Source: Limonium bicolor
Lineage: Eukaryota > Streptophyta > Magnoliopsida > Caryophyllales > Plumbaginaceae
Reading direction: 5' to 3'
DNA: 64,000 nucleotides
Assembly: GCA_023374045.1 (NCBI GenBank)
Contig: CM041776.1
Coordinates: forward strand, 276,543,039-276,607,038
In this document: positions 10,292 through 21,980 of the stretch, piece after piece
Position numbering within the stretch: the stretch's first letter is position 1
Layout: each line of letters opens with the position of its first letter
Notes under the pieces: model-generated
Database searches by the model: none
Told to the model about the DNA's origin: nothing
What the model saw: the letters and a program-made list of their open reading frames with translations, nothing else
Program-made: the position numbers and the translations under genes

Positions 10292-12885
10292 GCCAAAAAG
10301 AAAGTAGTCCGTAAAAGCCAGACATAAGATTAGAGCTACACAACAAAGGGGTGGTTTAGGCACACCTCAAACTCAAGACGCAAGTGCTAGTGCAAACCCG
10401 AACCCCCTAAAGAGACCACGAAGACCTTGTTGTGATGTTGATGAGTTTTTTGTTGTCAAGGATGGGTCTACTGAAGATAGTTCTTTCAAGCTTACTGATG
10501 TGGACAATGGGGCTGAAACGAGTGAGAGTGATTCTAGTGTTAGTGATTCTGGGAGTGACAAAGGGAGTGATAAGGATAGTGAGGCTGAGGAATCTCAATA
10601 CGACCCATATGATGTAGATAAGATGTATGATGAAGATGGAGCTACTGTCGACAGTGTGAATAGAAAAAAAGGAACCTATTACAAGGATGTTGATTTTGGA
10701 GGTATACATCTGGAGAAAGGATTGGTGTTCATGGATAATGAACATTTAATGGAAGTGTTGATGGATTACTGTGTACATGATTGCTTTGATTTTTTAAGAG
10801 ACTACTCGGACAAAACAAGATTTAGGGGCTCTTGTGCATTCCCTGGATGCCCTTTTATGATCACTACAGCAAGAACCAGAGACAAGAGAACTTGGCAAAT
10901 AAGATCAATCATCGGTGACCACACGTGTGAAAAGCTTGAGCACAATTCAATGGCCAACGCCAAGTGGCTTACAAAGAGGCTGTTGATTGATATTAAAGTA
11001 AATCAGAAGATCAACGGACCAAATATACAGAAGCTTTGCCAAGAAAGGTTTGGATTACAAGTTAGGAGAGGTCTGGCTTTCAATGTCAGAGCACTTGGTA
11101 TTAAGGAGATTGAGGGGTCTCATGATGAAGCATATACCTATATACCACAGTACCTTAAAATCTTAGAACAAATCAATCCTGACATTCACAAACTTCCTAA
11201 TATCAGCAGACCCGCCACATGCATTTGCCAAATGTTTTGTTGCTTTTGGAAGTTTGGTGAAAGGCTTTATGGCAGGATGCATACCATTAATTGTAATTGA
11301 TGGTTGACATCTAAAGGGATACTATAGAGGTGTCCTTTTATCTATTGTTGGTTTAGATGCTAACTAAGAGATATTCCCTTTTACGCATGTTGTTGTTAGA
11401 GAGGAAAAAACAACAACATGGGAGTATTTTTTCAATTGCTTGAAGAAAGTTATTTGTGAAGGCGAACCACTGCCATGGACATTTATATTTGACTGCCAAA
11501 AGGTACTAGATTTTTTAAGAAATGTTCAATGATGCATTCTGTAACAGTTGCTATGAACTTAATAATTAAACTTGTGGTATCTCGTGAACTATGTATCTAA
11601 ACTTGTGGTATCATGTGAACTTTATATTTAAACTTATGGTATCCAGTGAACTTTATATTTAAACTCGTGGTATTCCACCATGAACTTCATAATAGCAGAT
11701 ATAATGTTGTTTTATTCGTTTGAGTTAGGGCTTGATCAGGCCATGATCAACTGGTTCCCCAGAAGCCAGAGGAGGTACTGTTGTAGGCATCTGTACCAAA
11801 TTTTCGCAAGCTTCATCCTAGACCGAAAATAATGTAAGGGACATTCTGTTACTTACTTATTATATTGACTATTGTAGGCATCTGTATTGTTGTTAATTGT
11901 ACCTCAATCTACATGCATTAGGCAAGCTTTATGGGCTGCCACCAACGCGTTCTCCGAATTCAGTTGTGAGAATTTAATGGAAATGAATAAGGAGATAGAC
12001 ATTGGGCATACAATTACTTGAGAGGATACCATTAGACTTGTGGGCTAAGCACAAGTTTGACATTGAGGTATTTACTAATTAATCGTGCACTGTCCATTTA
12101 TGTGTGCTATGATGTGTAATTATATGTGTTGTGCAATTGTTGCTGGTGCAGATAAAGTGCCCATACAACACATCCAACTTCGTTAAGGGATTCAACGCGA
12201 CATTAACTGTGCATAGGTCCAAGCCTATATATGCACTGTTGGAAGGTAAATTTTTGACACCATGTGTTGTCTTAATTTGTCAGTGGCCCCATTACTGATT
12301 CTAACTTTGTTTCATTTTTCTGTTGTAGGTATACGAACACAATAATGGTTAGACATTGTGAAAGAAGGGAGGTTTGTGCAAACTGGGAATCTGATGGCAT
12401 TTGTCCTGACATTGTGAAAAGACTGACAACATTGGAGAAGGATGAAAAACCAGGTGTTATGTCACAAGATCGTTTGGAAGAGAAAAGTTTAAAGTCCTGG
12501 ATGGGAGCAGGCAGTTTGCAGTTGACTTGGAGAAAGGAACATGCTCTTGTGGACGTTGGCAACACACTGGGATACCGTGTAAACATGTAGTCAAGGCAAT
12601 TAGGTTGTTTAGAGGACAACCACTGAATTATGTGTCTATGTGTTTTTTCTGTCCAGAGTTACAAAGCTGCGTACGAGCACAACATCAATCCTGTGCCGTC
12701 AAGAGAGTATTGGCTAGCATGTGATGAACAGTAGCAATCCAACATCCCATACTAAAGAGAGGAATTGGGAGACCATCACACAACCGAAGGAAAGAAGAAA
12801 ATGAAAAATAGAAGGGGAAGCGAGGAGCAAATAAGTGTATTAAATACAAGTCGTATGGTCATAACCAGAAGACTTACAAAGGGGG
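10292..12885 (+). pseudogene. MULE transposase core (MuDR domain, DDE, SWIM)
   Basis: After the acceptor near 10291 come a basic segment (PLKRPRRP), an acidic stretch and the MuDR DNA-binding region (FRGSCAFPGCPFMI..TWQIRSIIGDHTC, 10830-10930). The DDE domain follows: the first Asp in VIDG is followed by TGA at 11305-11307 where the family has Cys, then HLKGYYRGVLLS and the RYCCRHLYQ box (11780-11800). Introns that fit the coding frames are 11503-11728, 11835-11921, 12068-12151 and 12246-12328. The SWIM finger (CSCGRWQHTGIPCKH) is at 12542-12590. A further TAA is at 11365-11367, with frameshifts near 11200-11290, 12000 and 12525. A CCHC knuckle near 12834-12885 has two Cys replaced by Tyr. 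Confidence 0.88.
11563..11690 (+). repeat. Tandem repeat inside a MULE intron, ~32 bp x 4
   Basis: Four units read AAACTTGTGGTAT..GTGAACTTTATATTT with small changes. All lie inside the intron 11503-11728. The same words, inverted, occur in the left arm at 3370-3480. Confidence 0.75.
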
Positions 12886-13097
12886 CCCAACTGCTAAGGA
12901 AAGAAGGGTTGAAGGGGCCAAAACAAGTGTTGTTGGTTCATCCACCAGTGCATCGAAAAAGGAAGAAAGAGGTGAAAAGTCAACAAGGATGGACAATGAA
13001 GTCTTACAAGTATGTGTTGGTACTATTTTTTGCTGTGTTTTTGGGATTTTGGACAACTTAGGTAGTTTTTGGAAAACTGAAAGCTTAGGAGTAGATA

Positions 13098-13225
13098 CAC
13101 CTTTATGGTACAACTTATGTGTTTGGAAATATGGGTATGATACCTTTTTTTGTTTTGGATAGACGGGTACCTTTTATTGGTATAGCTTATGTGTTTGGTA
13201 GTATGGGTATGGGTACCTTTGTTGG
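13098..13225 (+). repeat. Imperfect direct duplication, ~70 bp
   Basis: Two copies of a segment with ACCTTTATGGTA.AACTTATGTGTTTGG..ATATGGGTATG lie head to tail just after the transposase end. It is probably part of the MULE 3' region. Confidence 0.55.
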
Positions 13226-13431
13226 TTTTTGAAGAAATGATACTTCTGGTTTTGGACTGCTTCTATGAATCTGGTGCAATTTGTTGCTATTTAATGTAAT
13301 GTATCTTTAAAATTTAAGCACTTGTGTTGCAATGATAATCTCATATTTTATTACATTGCTAATGAAACTCCTTACATTGCTGCATAATCCTTAAACATTA
13401 ACTTGTTGTTGCCTAATCCATAAACATTGCA

Positions 13432-13937
13432 TTACATCTTTCGAATGGATGTTACTGTTGCCACAAAAATTATAAGGCAAAATAACACCGTTTTATGTTG
13501 GTTTTTACTTCTTCTTTTAGTTCCTTTTTTATCTTCTCTCGTATGTTGGCCAATATTGATTTTGTCATCAGCCCTTGCTGTGGTGGAGAGTGAGATTGAG
13601 CAGAAAAACATTGGAATGATGGTTCTGGTTATTGGAGTATGATGTTGAACATCTAGCATATCTTCTAGACCGGGTGTCGTATCTATCTTGCATAACAGGT
13701 TCCCACCATTGGAATTTGGAAGAAGTCACACTCCCAGCAGTTGTAGTAAGCTCTCCTCACAAATTTTTGATTGTGTGAAACGTTCATCTCTGCGGGTACA
13801 CCACACTTGCAATGAATGGTTTGAAAGAATTCTTTGATTTGTGTTGTAAACAAGTTTTGGAGGTGTTTGATGAAGTCATGAGTGTTTGTGCATAGATACA
13901 ACCACTTGAATGGCTTAAATAGGGCTAGAATTGACAA
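13432..13937 (-). pseudogene. GRF-type zinc finger small membrane protein, frameshifted
   Basis: The minus-strand frame 13937-13683 contains CKCGVPAEMNVS..RRAYYNCWECDFFQ, the Cys pattern of GRF zinc fingers as in the plant At4g04775-like family. These are small proteins with an N-terminal GRF finger, a short coiled region and a C-terminal hydrophobic segment. Here the frame breaks just after CDFFQ. The expected W..P.M continuation is found one frame over, and a C-terminal hydrophobic stretch (TVLFCLIIFVATV) lies at 13440-13500. The gene faces the MULE transposase tail to tail. Nucleic-acid binding is known for GRF fingers in general; the role here is unknown. Confidence 0.65.
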
Positions 13938-13939
13938 AA

Positions 13940-14640
13940 GTAACTATTAGAATAGGTGAGAGAAAAAGTTACAGTAAATATAGCTATCGGAAGATTCTGA
14001 CCGCTTTTTGTGGCATCATGCAAATTTAATTTTTTTGTGGCATCTTTTTGAAATTTGAAAATAATCAAATAAACAAAATAAGTTGGGAGAGAAAAAAGGG
14101 ATAAACATGGAAACAAAAAGAAAAGATAAAATTTCAAAAAGACTCTCTTTTAATTTTGAAAACAATCAAACTTGAGAAAAAAGGGATAAGATAACCAAAA
14201 TGGTAGCAAAAATATTTTTTTTTTCTTTTGCTTCAATATTCAAATTTCAAAAGTTCTTATTTGTTACTTTTGTTTTATTGTTTTTTAGAAGAAATCTTAT
14301 TTGACATTTTCAAGCTAGAAATAAAAAATAAAGAAAATAAAAAGAAGGAAGAATTAAATAGAAAAACAAAAGCTACAAAAGTTGTCTATGATTAGCCTCA
14401 AACCATCAGCCTCTTGTACCTCTTTACCACTACACCATTATGACCTCTTGTCACCTACACCATCTTTCTCAGTTATCTTTACCACTTTAAAGCCCATAAT
14501 TTTCCAAAAACAGGAGAATTATTCATTAGATGAAAAATGACCATTTTAACCCTAAGCCCTGCACCGAACCTTGGAAAATTTTCATTTTTGTTTTAACGAA
14601 GGTAAAGATTTTGGGTATAACATACCTTTGTAACTTGTGA
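13940..14640. other. AT-rich stretch without genes
   Basis: No coding sequence is supported. Long A and T runs dominate. Two TTTTTTGTGGCATC words near 14005-14050 echo the inverted words of the MULE left arm, which makes this the best place for the element's right end. Confidence 0.4.
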
Positions 14641-14970
14641 GCCATTATGTGGCAGTTGTTGTTGGGTTAATGTGGAGATAAGTGAAGGGTTTATATTCTA
14701 TCGCTATAAATAGATTTAGTAACCACAGGTTAGGATCATCCCAACTTGTGGGGATCACATCCATGAGAGTCAAGGATGGTTCTGCGGGAACTCAAAAGAC
14801 TCGAGTAAAAGCACCAAGGGAAACACGGGTTGGTGGGTTGGTTGGGTAATCCTCATGTAAACTTGTATTCCTCATTCTCTTAATGAAAGTTGTTCTATCT
14901 CCTTCCGTGGAAGTAGGTGATGTTTGAACCGAACTACGTATATTCCTGTGTCATTAAATTTGTCCTTACA
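14640..14970 (+). repeat. Probable solo LTR remnant
   Basis: TATAAATAG lies near 14705. It is followed ~180 bp later by TTCTCTTAATGAAAG..CTCCTTCCGTGGAAGTAGG and a CCGAACTACGT box, a layout typical of the R/U5 part of plant LTRs. Clear ends and a target duplication were not found. Confidence 0.4.
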
Positions 14971-15378
14971 TTATCTTATGGTTTTTCTTCTTCGGTAACC
15001 TTGTCGATCTCACCACGATCTTGAGAAAATGGCCTGAAATCCTAGCAGTTAAAACCTCGACTATGTACTTATGTATCGTGTTATTTGTTAATGCTAAGTG
15101 GGTTGGTATTTTCAACAAAAAACCAGAAGCTTTGAAGTCTTGAATACAATCCTCGTAGAGCTGCGGTGTCGTCTGTAGCATTAGTACTATCAAATAAAAA
15201 AAGTAAATCAATCTAATTGTATCTTCACGATTGTTCTCTTTTTACTTCAATTACTGCATGTAAGACAAGCAGAGTTCCTATCTCCTTATGCGATGATCAG
15301 ATAACATCAAGCTTGAGCGACTTAGTCGTTAACTAATCCAATCAGAATATCAGATTCTTTCACAAAAAGAAATAAATA

Positions 15379-15414
<36 letters not shown>
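15379..15414. repeat. (TA)n microsatellite
   Basis: About 36 bp of TA dinucleotides with one interrupting C. Confidence 0.9.
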
Positions 15415-15549
15415 GAATAGAGGTAGCGTAACATTAGATACATAGAAGCCCTATATATCTGACAACTAAACGAGCATTACGACATAGGGAGGGAAAGATA
15501 TACAAAAATCTCCCTAGCAGTGAACAAAAATTGGCCTAGAGCTGGAAAG

Positions 15550-16300
15550 CATGCCCCGGCTCAATGATCAAAAATCAACAATCATCCAGATTTACAAAAA
15601 AATTCTACTCCTAGGAGTAGAGCACCCTATCAAGCCAATCAAAGTCAGTGCTGGAGCTTTTCATCTTTGTCCAAATGATAGCTTTGATAGCAGTTTTGAT
15701 GTCCGAAATGATGAGAGTGGGGTCCCTGGATTGGATGGCCATGGCTCGCTTACATCTTTCAATCCAGAGGTGATAGACAACGTTGGCGACAACTGCTCTT
15801 TTCACTAGGTCAATTGGGCGATGCCTCTTGCAGTAGCGGATGATCCAGGTTGAGCAGCTGCGTAGACTTATTTTCCGGTTGGTAGGGATTCCCAGCAGTC
15901 ACAATATCCACCAACCCTGCAAGAGTACCTACAATGGAAGACGAGATGGTTGCTGTCTCTTGATCACGCTCACAGAACCAGCATCTGTTAACAACATGCC
16001 CCATGATTGAGTCTATCACATGTTTTAAGTCTACCTTTCACTGTAATCCATAGATCAATTTTGCTTTAGGAATAGACCAAAATTTTCAACAAACATTAAC
16101 CAATGAAAGTTCTAGGAGGGGGGATATCATTATAGAACGAGCAACCTTGGGACGGGTGGGATAGGAATTGGAACCAGAGAAATGACATCATTGAGTGACC
16201 CACATTGTTCCATCCACTAATCCCTGACATGGGAGGATAGCTTTCCAGGTCCATGGGTTATACCTTTTGCAGTGTCGTCCAAATGCTGTTAAGGCGAGGT
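15550..16300 (-). pseudogene. LINE (L1-type) reverse transcriptase C-terminal relic
   Basis: Reading on the minus strand, a VKGRLKTCDRL-type segment is followed by CWFCERDQET near 15960-15985, the zinc-binding motif found after the RT of plant L1 elements. VYHLWIERCKRAM at 15745-15780 is the usual ending of such proteins. Several frameshifts and stops separate the pieces. Only the C-terminal portion remains, and its upstream side abuts the tandem array at 16361. Confidence 0.72.
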
Positions 16301-16360
16301 ATGAGAGCTTATGGATCCATTGGATCAACAGGTGCTCAGAGTCGTGAGTGATGTCCAAAA

Positions 16361-17313
16361 ATGAAGCATCCTCCGATTCAACTAAATTAAAAAGATTAGC
16401 ACCAATCCCAGAAAGACATAGAATTCAAAAAAATCCAAGAAATCTATACATGAATATATATAATGGTGTGTTGGTGTCAGAGCCCAAAAGTACAACCCTA
16501 TCATCTTAATCTCTACTACGACTTCCCCTATTTTGAGAGTCCCTAGTTATCCCTTCTTTTTCAGAAGTTTTAACCACTGGAGACTTAAGAGTACTAGACT
16601 TCCTCTATTTGATTTTCAAAGTAAGAGACTTATCCTTCATTCCCTGATTTGAAAACGATGCCTTTACCTTTCCTCTGGATACACTTATTCACTGTAAGCT
16701 TATCATCATCAATAATCTGAGAACTCCCCTGCCTTGCCTTCACCTCTTGCATCAGAATCAATACCAACATTGATGTTGCAACCCACTACCTGGTTGTAGT
16801 CCATAATGCTCTTGTTGTCTTCCATCAGCATGTCATCACCAATCACCAACATCATGTTGATAAGTGATACTTCTGCAAGAAAGAGCAAGATTTTTATATT
16901 TTATACTTTTTTGAAATCAAGAATTTAAATACTGACCTGGACGCCTCAGACGCATACAAATCTTTTCCTTAAGTAATCGGACACTCTGATCCATCTGCTT
17001 AAACATTATAAAGAGTGATAGCAACACTTGGCAGTTCGCAACGCACTTTAAACTTGACAACCGTTGAAGAAGACTGAGCAGGAGCGGCTGATGCATCATC
17101 ACCTCCTCCTTCTTGAAAATTTCATCCACCATTTCCATTGTAGTCATGTGCTGCTCAACGTCCAATATTTCGTTTACGCATACCATTTCGCTGGGGCTGC
17201 CCTGCTCCTCGCTGAAACTCGACTCAAAATTCTCATCATCGTATACTCTCAGTTCCACGTGACAACTATGAATGAACCTACATCATTGCGTTCCAATCAT
17301 CCTGAAGAGCCTC
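16361..17313 (-). pseudogene. Ubiquitin-like/SANT gene, 5' part only (unit 1)
   Basis: The minus-strand exon 17310-16920 carries VRVYDDENFESSFSEEQGSPSE-like sequence, an EIFKK segment and the start of a ubiquitin-like fold (VVKFKVRCELPSVAITL..MDQSVRLLKEKI..). The next exon at 16880-16640 completes it (VIGDDMLMEDNKSIMDYN..G..INV). The SANT half is missing because the array ends at 16361. A TAA lies between the two Ubl strands. The gene's 5' side is cut by the Copia LTR at 17314. The Ubl call is by pattern only. Confidence 0.5.
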
Positions 17314-17520
17314 TGTAACACCCATATGGGAAACTGTCCAGCAATCTAGCTTCCATGTGAAGCATATGTAGTTTAATATATGTATTGCTCGTCTTTAGTC
17401 TCCTAGGGTGTACTTATATATATGCTTTCATAGCTCTCTTCTGTAATGATGATACGCATTCTGTAATTACAGAATTACACCAATACAATAATATTTTATT
17501 TTCTCTCATGGTATCAGAGC
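17314..17520 (+). mobile_element. Copia-type LTR with primer-binding site (unit 1)
   Basis: A 195-bp LTR, TGTAACACCC...TTTTCTCTCA, runs to 17508. TGGTATCAGAGC at 17509-17520 is the initiator tRNA-Met primer site. The rest of the element is absent: F-box-derived sequence follows within ~50 bp. Confidence 0.75.
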
Positions 17521-17559
17521 AAGGTTGTCAAGGAGTTTCCCTTCAGTATTTTTTAGTTT

Positions 17560-18600
17560 TGTACCAGTCTGCAGAGGCTGAGATTACTTGCCAAGGAGAA
17601 AATAGAGTGGTGTTATGATGAGAGGCTGTCAAGATACTTATACGGTAAGTACAAAGATAACTCTCGAGCATAACCACCACCACTAGAAATTTAATGATTA
17701 CCAACAAAAATTAGAAATAATTTTTTTGTCATGAATTTTTTGTTGCTATCAATTGTAATTAGCTACTTAATAGCAACAATATTCGTCCATAATATTTTTA
17801 GCAACAATTAGTTAGAAACTATCAATAAAATAATTTAGCTACTAATTTGTCCTTGTGAATTCATCAATAAAGAAATTTTGTTACAATTAACAACAAATTA
17901 GAAACATAATAAGTTAGAAACAAATTTAGTTATTTTAAAATAGTACTGAACAATGTCCCTTGAGAAACTTGATGCAAAACTTTGCAACAACATTTGTACC
18001 AACATTAGTAATGAACAATGTCCCTTTGCAACTATGATGAAAAACTTTGCAACAACATTTGATTGGTAAGATGATTAAATTTTAGCAACACACATTAGAT
18101 TACAAAATTTGTATCAAGCAATGTTTGTGTTATTAATTGGTAATTTTAGAACAGTTGGTGAAGGGGTTGTAAATTTTTCAACATTAATAACGTTGCTAAT
18201 ATTGCACACTAATTTGTTGTAAATTTTGCATTTGGATTTGTGTTGGTAATTTGGTAACAAAAAAATCATTGCAAACTACAAATTTGCATTTGTAATCGTG
18301 TATATATATATATGGTTAATTTGTCTTGCTAAGTCATTAATTAGTTACATAATTACTTTGTTGATGAATTCACAATGGTTAATCTAGTGGCTAAATTACG
18401 TCGTTGTTAGTTTGTTACAAAATTATTGCTAAAATGTCGTATATGAATTTTGTTGAGGTTATGTTGCAATTATGTAGTTAATTAAAATCATACCAACATA
18501 AAAATTTCTTGCTAACTTTTGTTGTTAATCCTTGAATTTTTAGTAGTGCACCATGTTGCGAGACAACACTATTTTATGTTAGAAAACTATACATGTATCC
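17560..18600 (-). pseudogene. F-box gene fragment split by a CACTA element (unit 1)
   Basis: 17560-17680 and 18549-18590 match the first exon of the F-box gene around 1370-1500. Shared words are GATTACTTGCCA, ATGATGAGA and ATGTTGCGAGACAACACTATT. The homology stops beyond that, so this is only a scrap of about 150 bp with no coding capacity. Confidence 0.65.
17681..18548. mobile_element. Small non-autonomous CACTA element (unit 1)
   Basis: 868 bp from CACTAGAAATTT to AAATTTTTAGTAGTG, with inverted CACTA termini and the 3-bp target duplication CAC (17678-17680, 18549-18551). It is AT-rich with no coding. The arms contain subterminal inverted segments (TTTGTCCTTGTGAATTCATCAA and its inverse). 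Confidence 0.85.
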
Positions 18601-18649
18601 AATACGATGTAGTTTAATATATGTACTGCTAGTCTCTATTACAATGCCG

Positions 18650-20691
18650 GTATCTTTGGATACAAGTTCCCATAGCCACAATCTTACTTCTAAGTTATTG
18701 TAGCTCGTCAAGTGATGAATAAAGCAGTGACATCAATATTAGCCCTCTTAACCTCCTTTCGTCATAATCTACCCGCCATTCCTGGCCCTTTTCTTTGTGT
18801 ATACTTTGAGTATATGTTTCCAATATAACCGATCTTCTTAGGCCCTCCAACGTGAAAAGAAAATAACAGAAAATAAAATAACTGGTCTTCTTCTCTTACC
18901 ACAAACAAGAAATGACAACTAATACTCTCAAGAACTGTAAAATTGGGTTTTGTTCACTGCACAGACAAGAAATTCTCAAGAACTCAAGACTCTCATGTAC
19001 TGTAACATTACATTCCATTGGGTTCGTTCACTGCACATACTCAAGAACTCCTAACATTATGTTACATTGGATTGGGCAGATTCAGGTTTTCATCAACCAA
19101 CAAATTACTATTGCCTTGTCCATATTTGTGTGTCTTACCAACTAACCTAGCAATGTTGCTCCAGTCAATCTGGGCGTCAGCTAAGGCGGCATGCATGATT
19201 TAGACTTCCATCGTGTGCACATCCGGTTCCTCCCACTTATAAAAATGCGATACCCCGGCCTGTACCAATAGGCTCTGTCTGTTCGGTGAAGACCCATTAC
19301 AGTCATTGCAGTTGATGTGGCTCTCCAAGATTCATCAGGGAATAATCCCCGTTGGCGAGCCTGCGCAAAATCTTCCTCCTTGGTCCATCTTTCTTGTTGC
19401 GGCATTGTTAACATGTGCCAAGCAATGAGACAATCAAGTGTGTTACTATGTGAAAGAAAACACATTAATCTTCATACAATGATAATATAAGTAATATGCA
19501 TATATAAACATCGTGATTTAATCTAGATAGATTTGAATTTAGCATCTTCATTCTTTTGGTATATATTTTTAAGAATAATAGACCAATTCAACAAAACAAA
19601 GTAATCATCTTGCAATCCAAGGACCGCAGATGATCTGGACGAGGTCAAGTAATTGAAGTAACGGAAAAAACCCACTATGACATCGAGCCGCAACTATTAA
19701 CATTAGAGGAACGAAAAAAAGGGGAGAAAATGTTCCTAAAATGAAGCATCCTCCGATTCAACTAAATTCAAAAGATTAGCACCAATCCCCAGAAAGACAT
19801 AGAATTCAAAAAAATCCAAGAAATCTATACATGAATATATATAATGGTGAGTGTTGGTGTCAGGCCCAAAAGTACACATACCCTATCTTAATCTCTACGA
19901 CTTCCCCTATTTTGAGAGTCCCTAGTTATCCCTTCTTTTTCAGAAGTTTTAACCACTGGAGACTTAAGAGTACTAGACTTCCTCTATTTGATTTTCAAAG
20001 TAAGAGACTTATCCTTCATTCCTGATTTGAAAACGATGCCTTTACCTTTCCTCTGGATACACTTATTCACTGTAAGCTTATCATCATCAATAATCTGAGA
20101 ACTCCCTGCCTTGCCTTCACCTCTTGCATCAGAATCAATACCAACATTGATGTTGCAACCCACTTCCTGGTTGTAGTCCATAATGCTCTTGTTGTCTTCC
20201 ATCAGCATGTCATCACCAATCACCAACATCATGTTGATAAGTGATACTTCTGCAAGAAAGAGCAAGATTTTTATATTTTATTACTTCTTTGAAATCAAGA
20301 ATTTAAATACGGACCTGGACGCCTCAGACGCATACAAATCTTTTCCTTAAGTAATCGGACACTCTGATCCATCTCTGCTTAAACATTATAAAGAGTGATA
20401 GCAACACTTGGCAGTTCGCAACGCACTTTAAACTTGACAACCGTTGAAGAAGACTGAGCAGGAGCGGCTGATGCATCATCACCTCCTTTCTTGAAAATTT
20501 CATCCACCATTTCCATTGTAGTCATGTGCTGCTCAACGTCCAATATTTCGTTTACGCATACCATTTCGCTGGGGCTGCCCTACTCCTCGCTGAAACTCGA
20601 CTCAAAATTCTCATCATCGTATACTCTCACTTCCACGTGACAACTATGAATGAACCTACATCATTGCGTTCCAATCATCCTGAAAAGCCTC
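18650..20691 (-). pseudogene. Ubiquitin-like/SANT gene copy (units 2 to 1)
   Basis: On the minus strand, unit 2 supplies the acidic N-terminal exon (20640-20390) and the Ubl second-half exon (20265-19984, EVSLINMMLVIGDDMLMEDN). Unit 1 supplies the SANT region at 19420-19180: RWTKEEDFAQARQRGLFPDESW..GLHRTDRAYWYR, then a second helix-rich block. TAA codons after the first Ubl strand and after LTLKIK break the frame, unless they lie in unrecognised introns. The 5' end is cut by the Copia LTR at 20692. The family was not identified. Confidence 0.5.
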
Positions 20692-20901
20692 TGTAACACC
20701 CAATATGGGTAACTGTCCAGCAATCTAGCTTCCATGTGAAGAGCATATGTAGTTTAATATATGTATTGCTCGTCTTTAGTCTCCTAGGGTGTACTTATAT
20801 ATATGCTCTCATAGCTCTCTTCTGTAATGATGATACGCATTCTGTAATTACAGAATTACACCAATACAATAATATTTTATTTTCTCTCATGGTATCAGAG
20901 C
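20692..20901 (+). mobile_element. Copia-type LTR with primer-binding site (unit 2)
   Basis: Second copy of the ~198-bp LTR, ending at 20889, followed by TGGTATCAGAGC at 20890-20901. Confidence 0.75.
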
Positions 20902-20939
20902 AAGGTTGTCAAGGAGTTTCCCTTCAGTATTTTTAGTTT

Positions 20940-21980
20940 TGTACCAGTCTGCAGAGGCTGAGATTACTTGCCAAGGAGAAAATAGAGTGGTGTTATGATG
21001 AGAGGTTGTCAAGATACTTATACGGTAAGTACAAAGATAACTCTCGAGCATAACCACCACCACTAGAAATTTAATGATTACCAACAAAAATTAGAAATAA
21101 TTTTTTTTGTCATGAAATTTTTTGTTGCTATGAATTGTAATTAGCTACTTAATAGCAACAAAATTCGTCCATAATATTTTTAGCAACAAATTAGTTAGAA
21201 ACTATCAATAAAATAATTTAGCTACTAATTTGTCCTTGTGAATTCATCAATAAGAAATTTTGTTACAATTAACAACAAATTAGAAACATAATAAGTTAGA
21301 AACAATTTAGTTATTTTGAAATTAGTACTGAACAATGTCCCTTGAGAAACTTGATGCAAAACTTTGCAACAACATTTGTACCAACATTGGTAATGAACAA
21401 TGTCCTTTTGCAACTATGATGCAAAATTGCAACAACATTTGATTGGTAAGATGATTAAATTTTAGCAAACATATTAGATTACAAAATTTGTATCAAGCAA
21501 TGTTTGTGTTATTAATTGGTAATTTTAGAACAGTTGGTGAAGGGGTTGTAAATTTTTCAACATTAATAACGTTGCTAATATTGCACACTAATTTGTTGTA
21601 AGTTTTGCATTGGATTTGTGTTGGTAATTTGGTAACAAAAAAATCATTGCAAACTACAAATTTGCATTTGTAATCGTGTATATATATATATATGGTTAAT
21701 TTGTCTTGCTAAGTCATTAATTAGTTACATAATTACTTTGTTGATGAATTCACAATGGTTAATCTAGTGGCTAAATTATGTCGTTGTTAGTTTGTTACAA
21801 ATTATTGCTAAAATGTCGTATAAGAATTTTGTTGAGGTTATGTTGCAATTATGTAGTTAATTAAAAATCATACCAACATAAAAATTTCTTGCTTACTTTT
21901 GTTGTTAATCCTTGAATTTTTAGTAGTGCACCATGTTGCGAGACAACACTATTTTATGTTAGAAAACTATACATGTATCC
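20940..21980 (-). pseudogene. F-box gene fragment split by a CACTA element (unit 2)
   Basis: Same scrap as in unit 1, at 20940-21060 and 21929-21970. Confidence 0.6.
21061..21928. mobile_element. Small non-autonomous CACTA element (unit 2)
   Basis: CACTAGAAATTT to TTTTTAGTAGTG, flanked by CAC on both sides. Nearly identical to the unit 1 copy. Confidence 0.85.

Larger units (their letters stand above)
8886..13061 (+). mobile_element. Mutator-like element (MULE), decayed, main body
   Basis: The body has an N-terminal region, an acidic linker, a MuDR-type DNA-binding domain, the DDE transposase, a SWIM zinc finger and a degraded CCHC knuckle, in the order usual for plant MULE transposases. 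Six or more GT-AG introns are still recognisable. Stops, frameshifts and Cys-to-Tyr changes show that it is inactive. Its left arm lies at about 3362-3673, beyond the Copia insertion. Its right end is uncertain (13.1-14.1 kb). Confidence 0.85.
16361..19740. repeat. Tandem array unit 1 (3380 bp)
   Basis: The first of four head-to-tail copies; the next begins at 19741 with the same word ATGAAGCATCCTCCGATTC. Internal order on the plus axis: ubiquitin-like gene part (minus strand), Copia LTR and primer site, F-box fragment split by a CACTA element, SANT gene part (minus strand). The left edge touches the LINE relic. Confidence 0.9.

Noticed and set aside
14966..15211. 81-residue minus-strand frame with a hydrophobic start
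   Set aside because: No family resemblance and no supporting splice or promoter signals; the region borders an LTR remnant.
17509..17520. tRNA gene fragment
   Set aside because: TGGTATCAGAGC is only the 12-base primer-binding complement of tRNA-Met next to an LTR; no cloverleaf is present.
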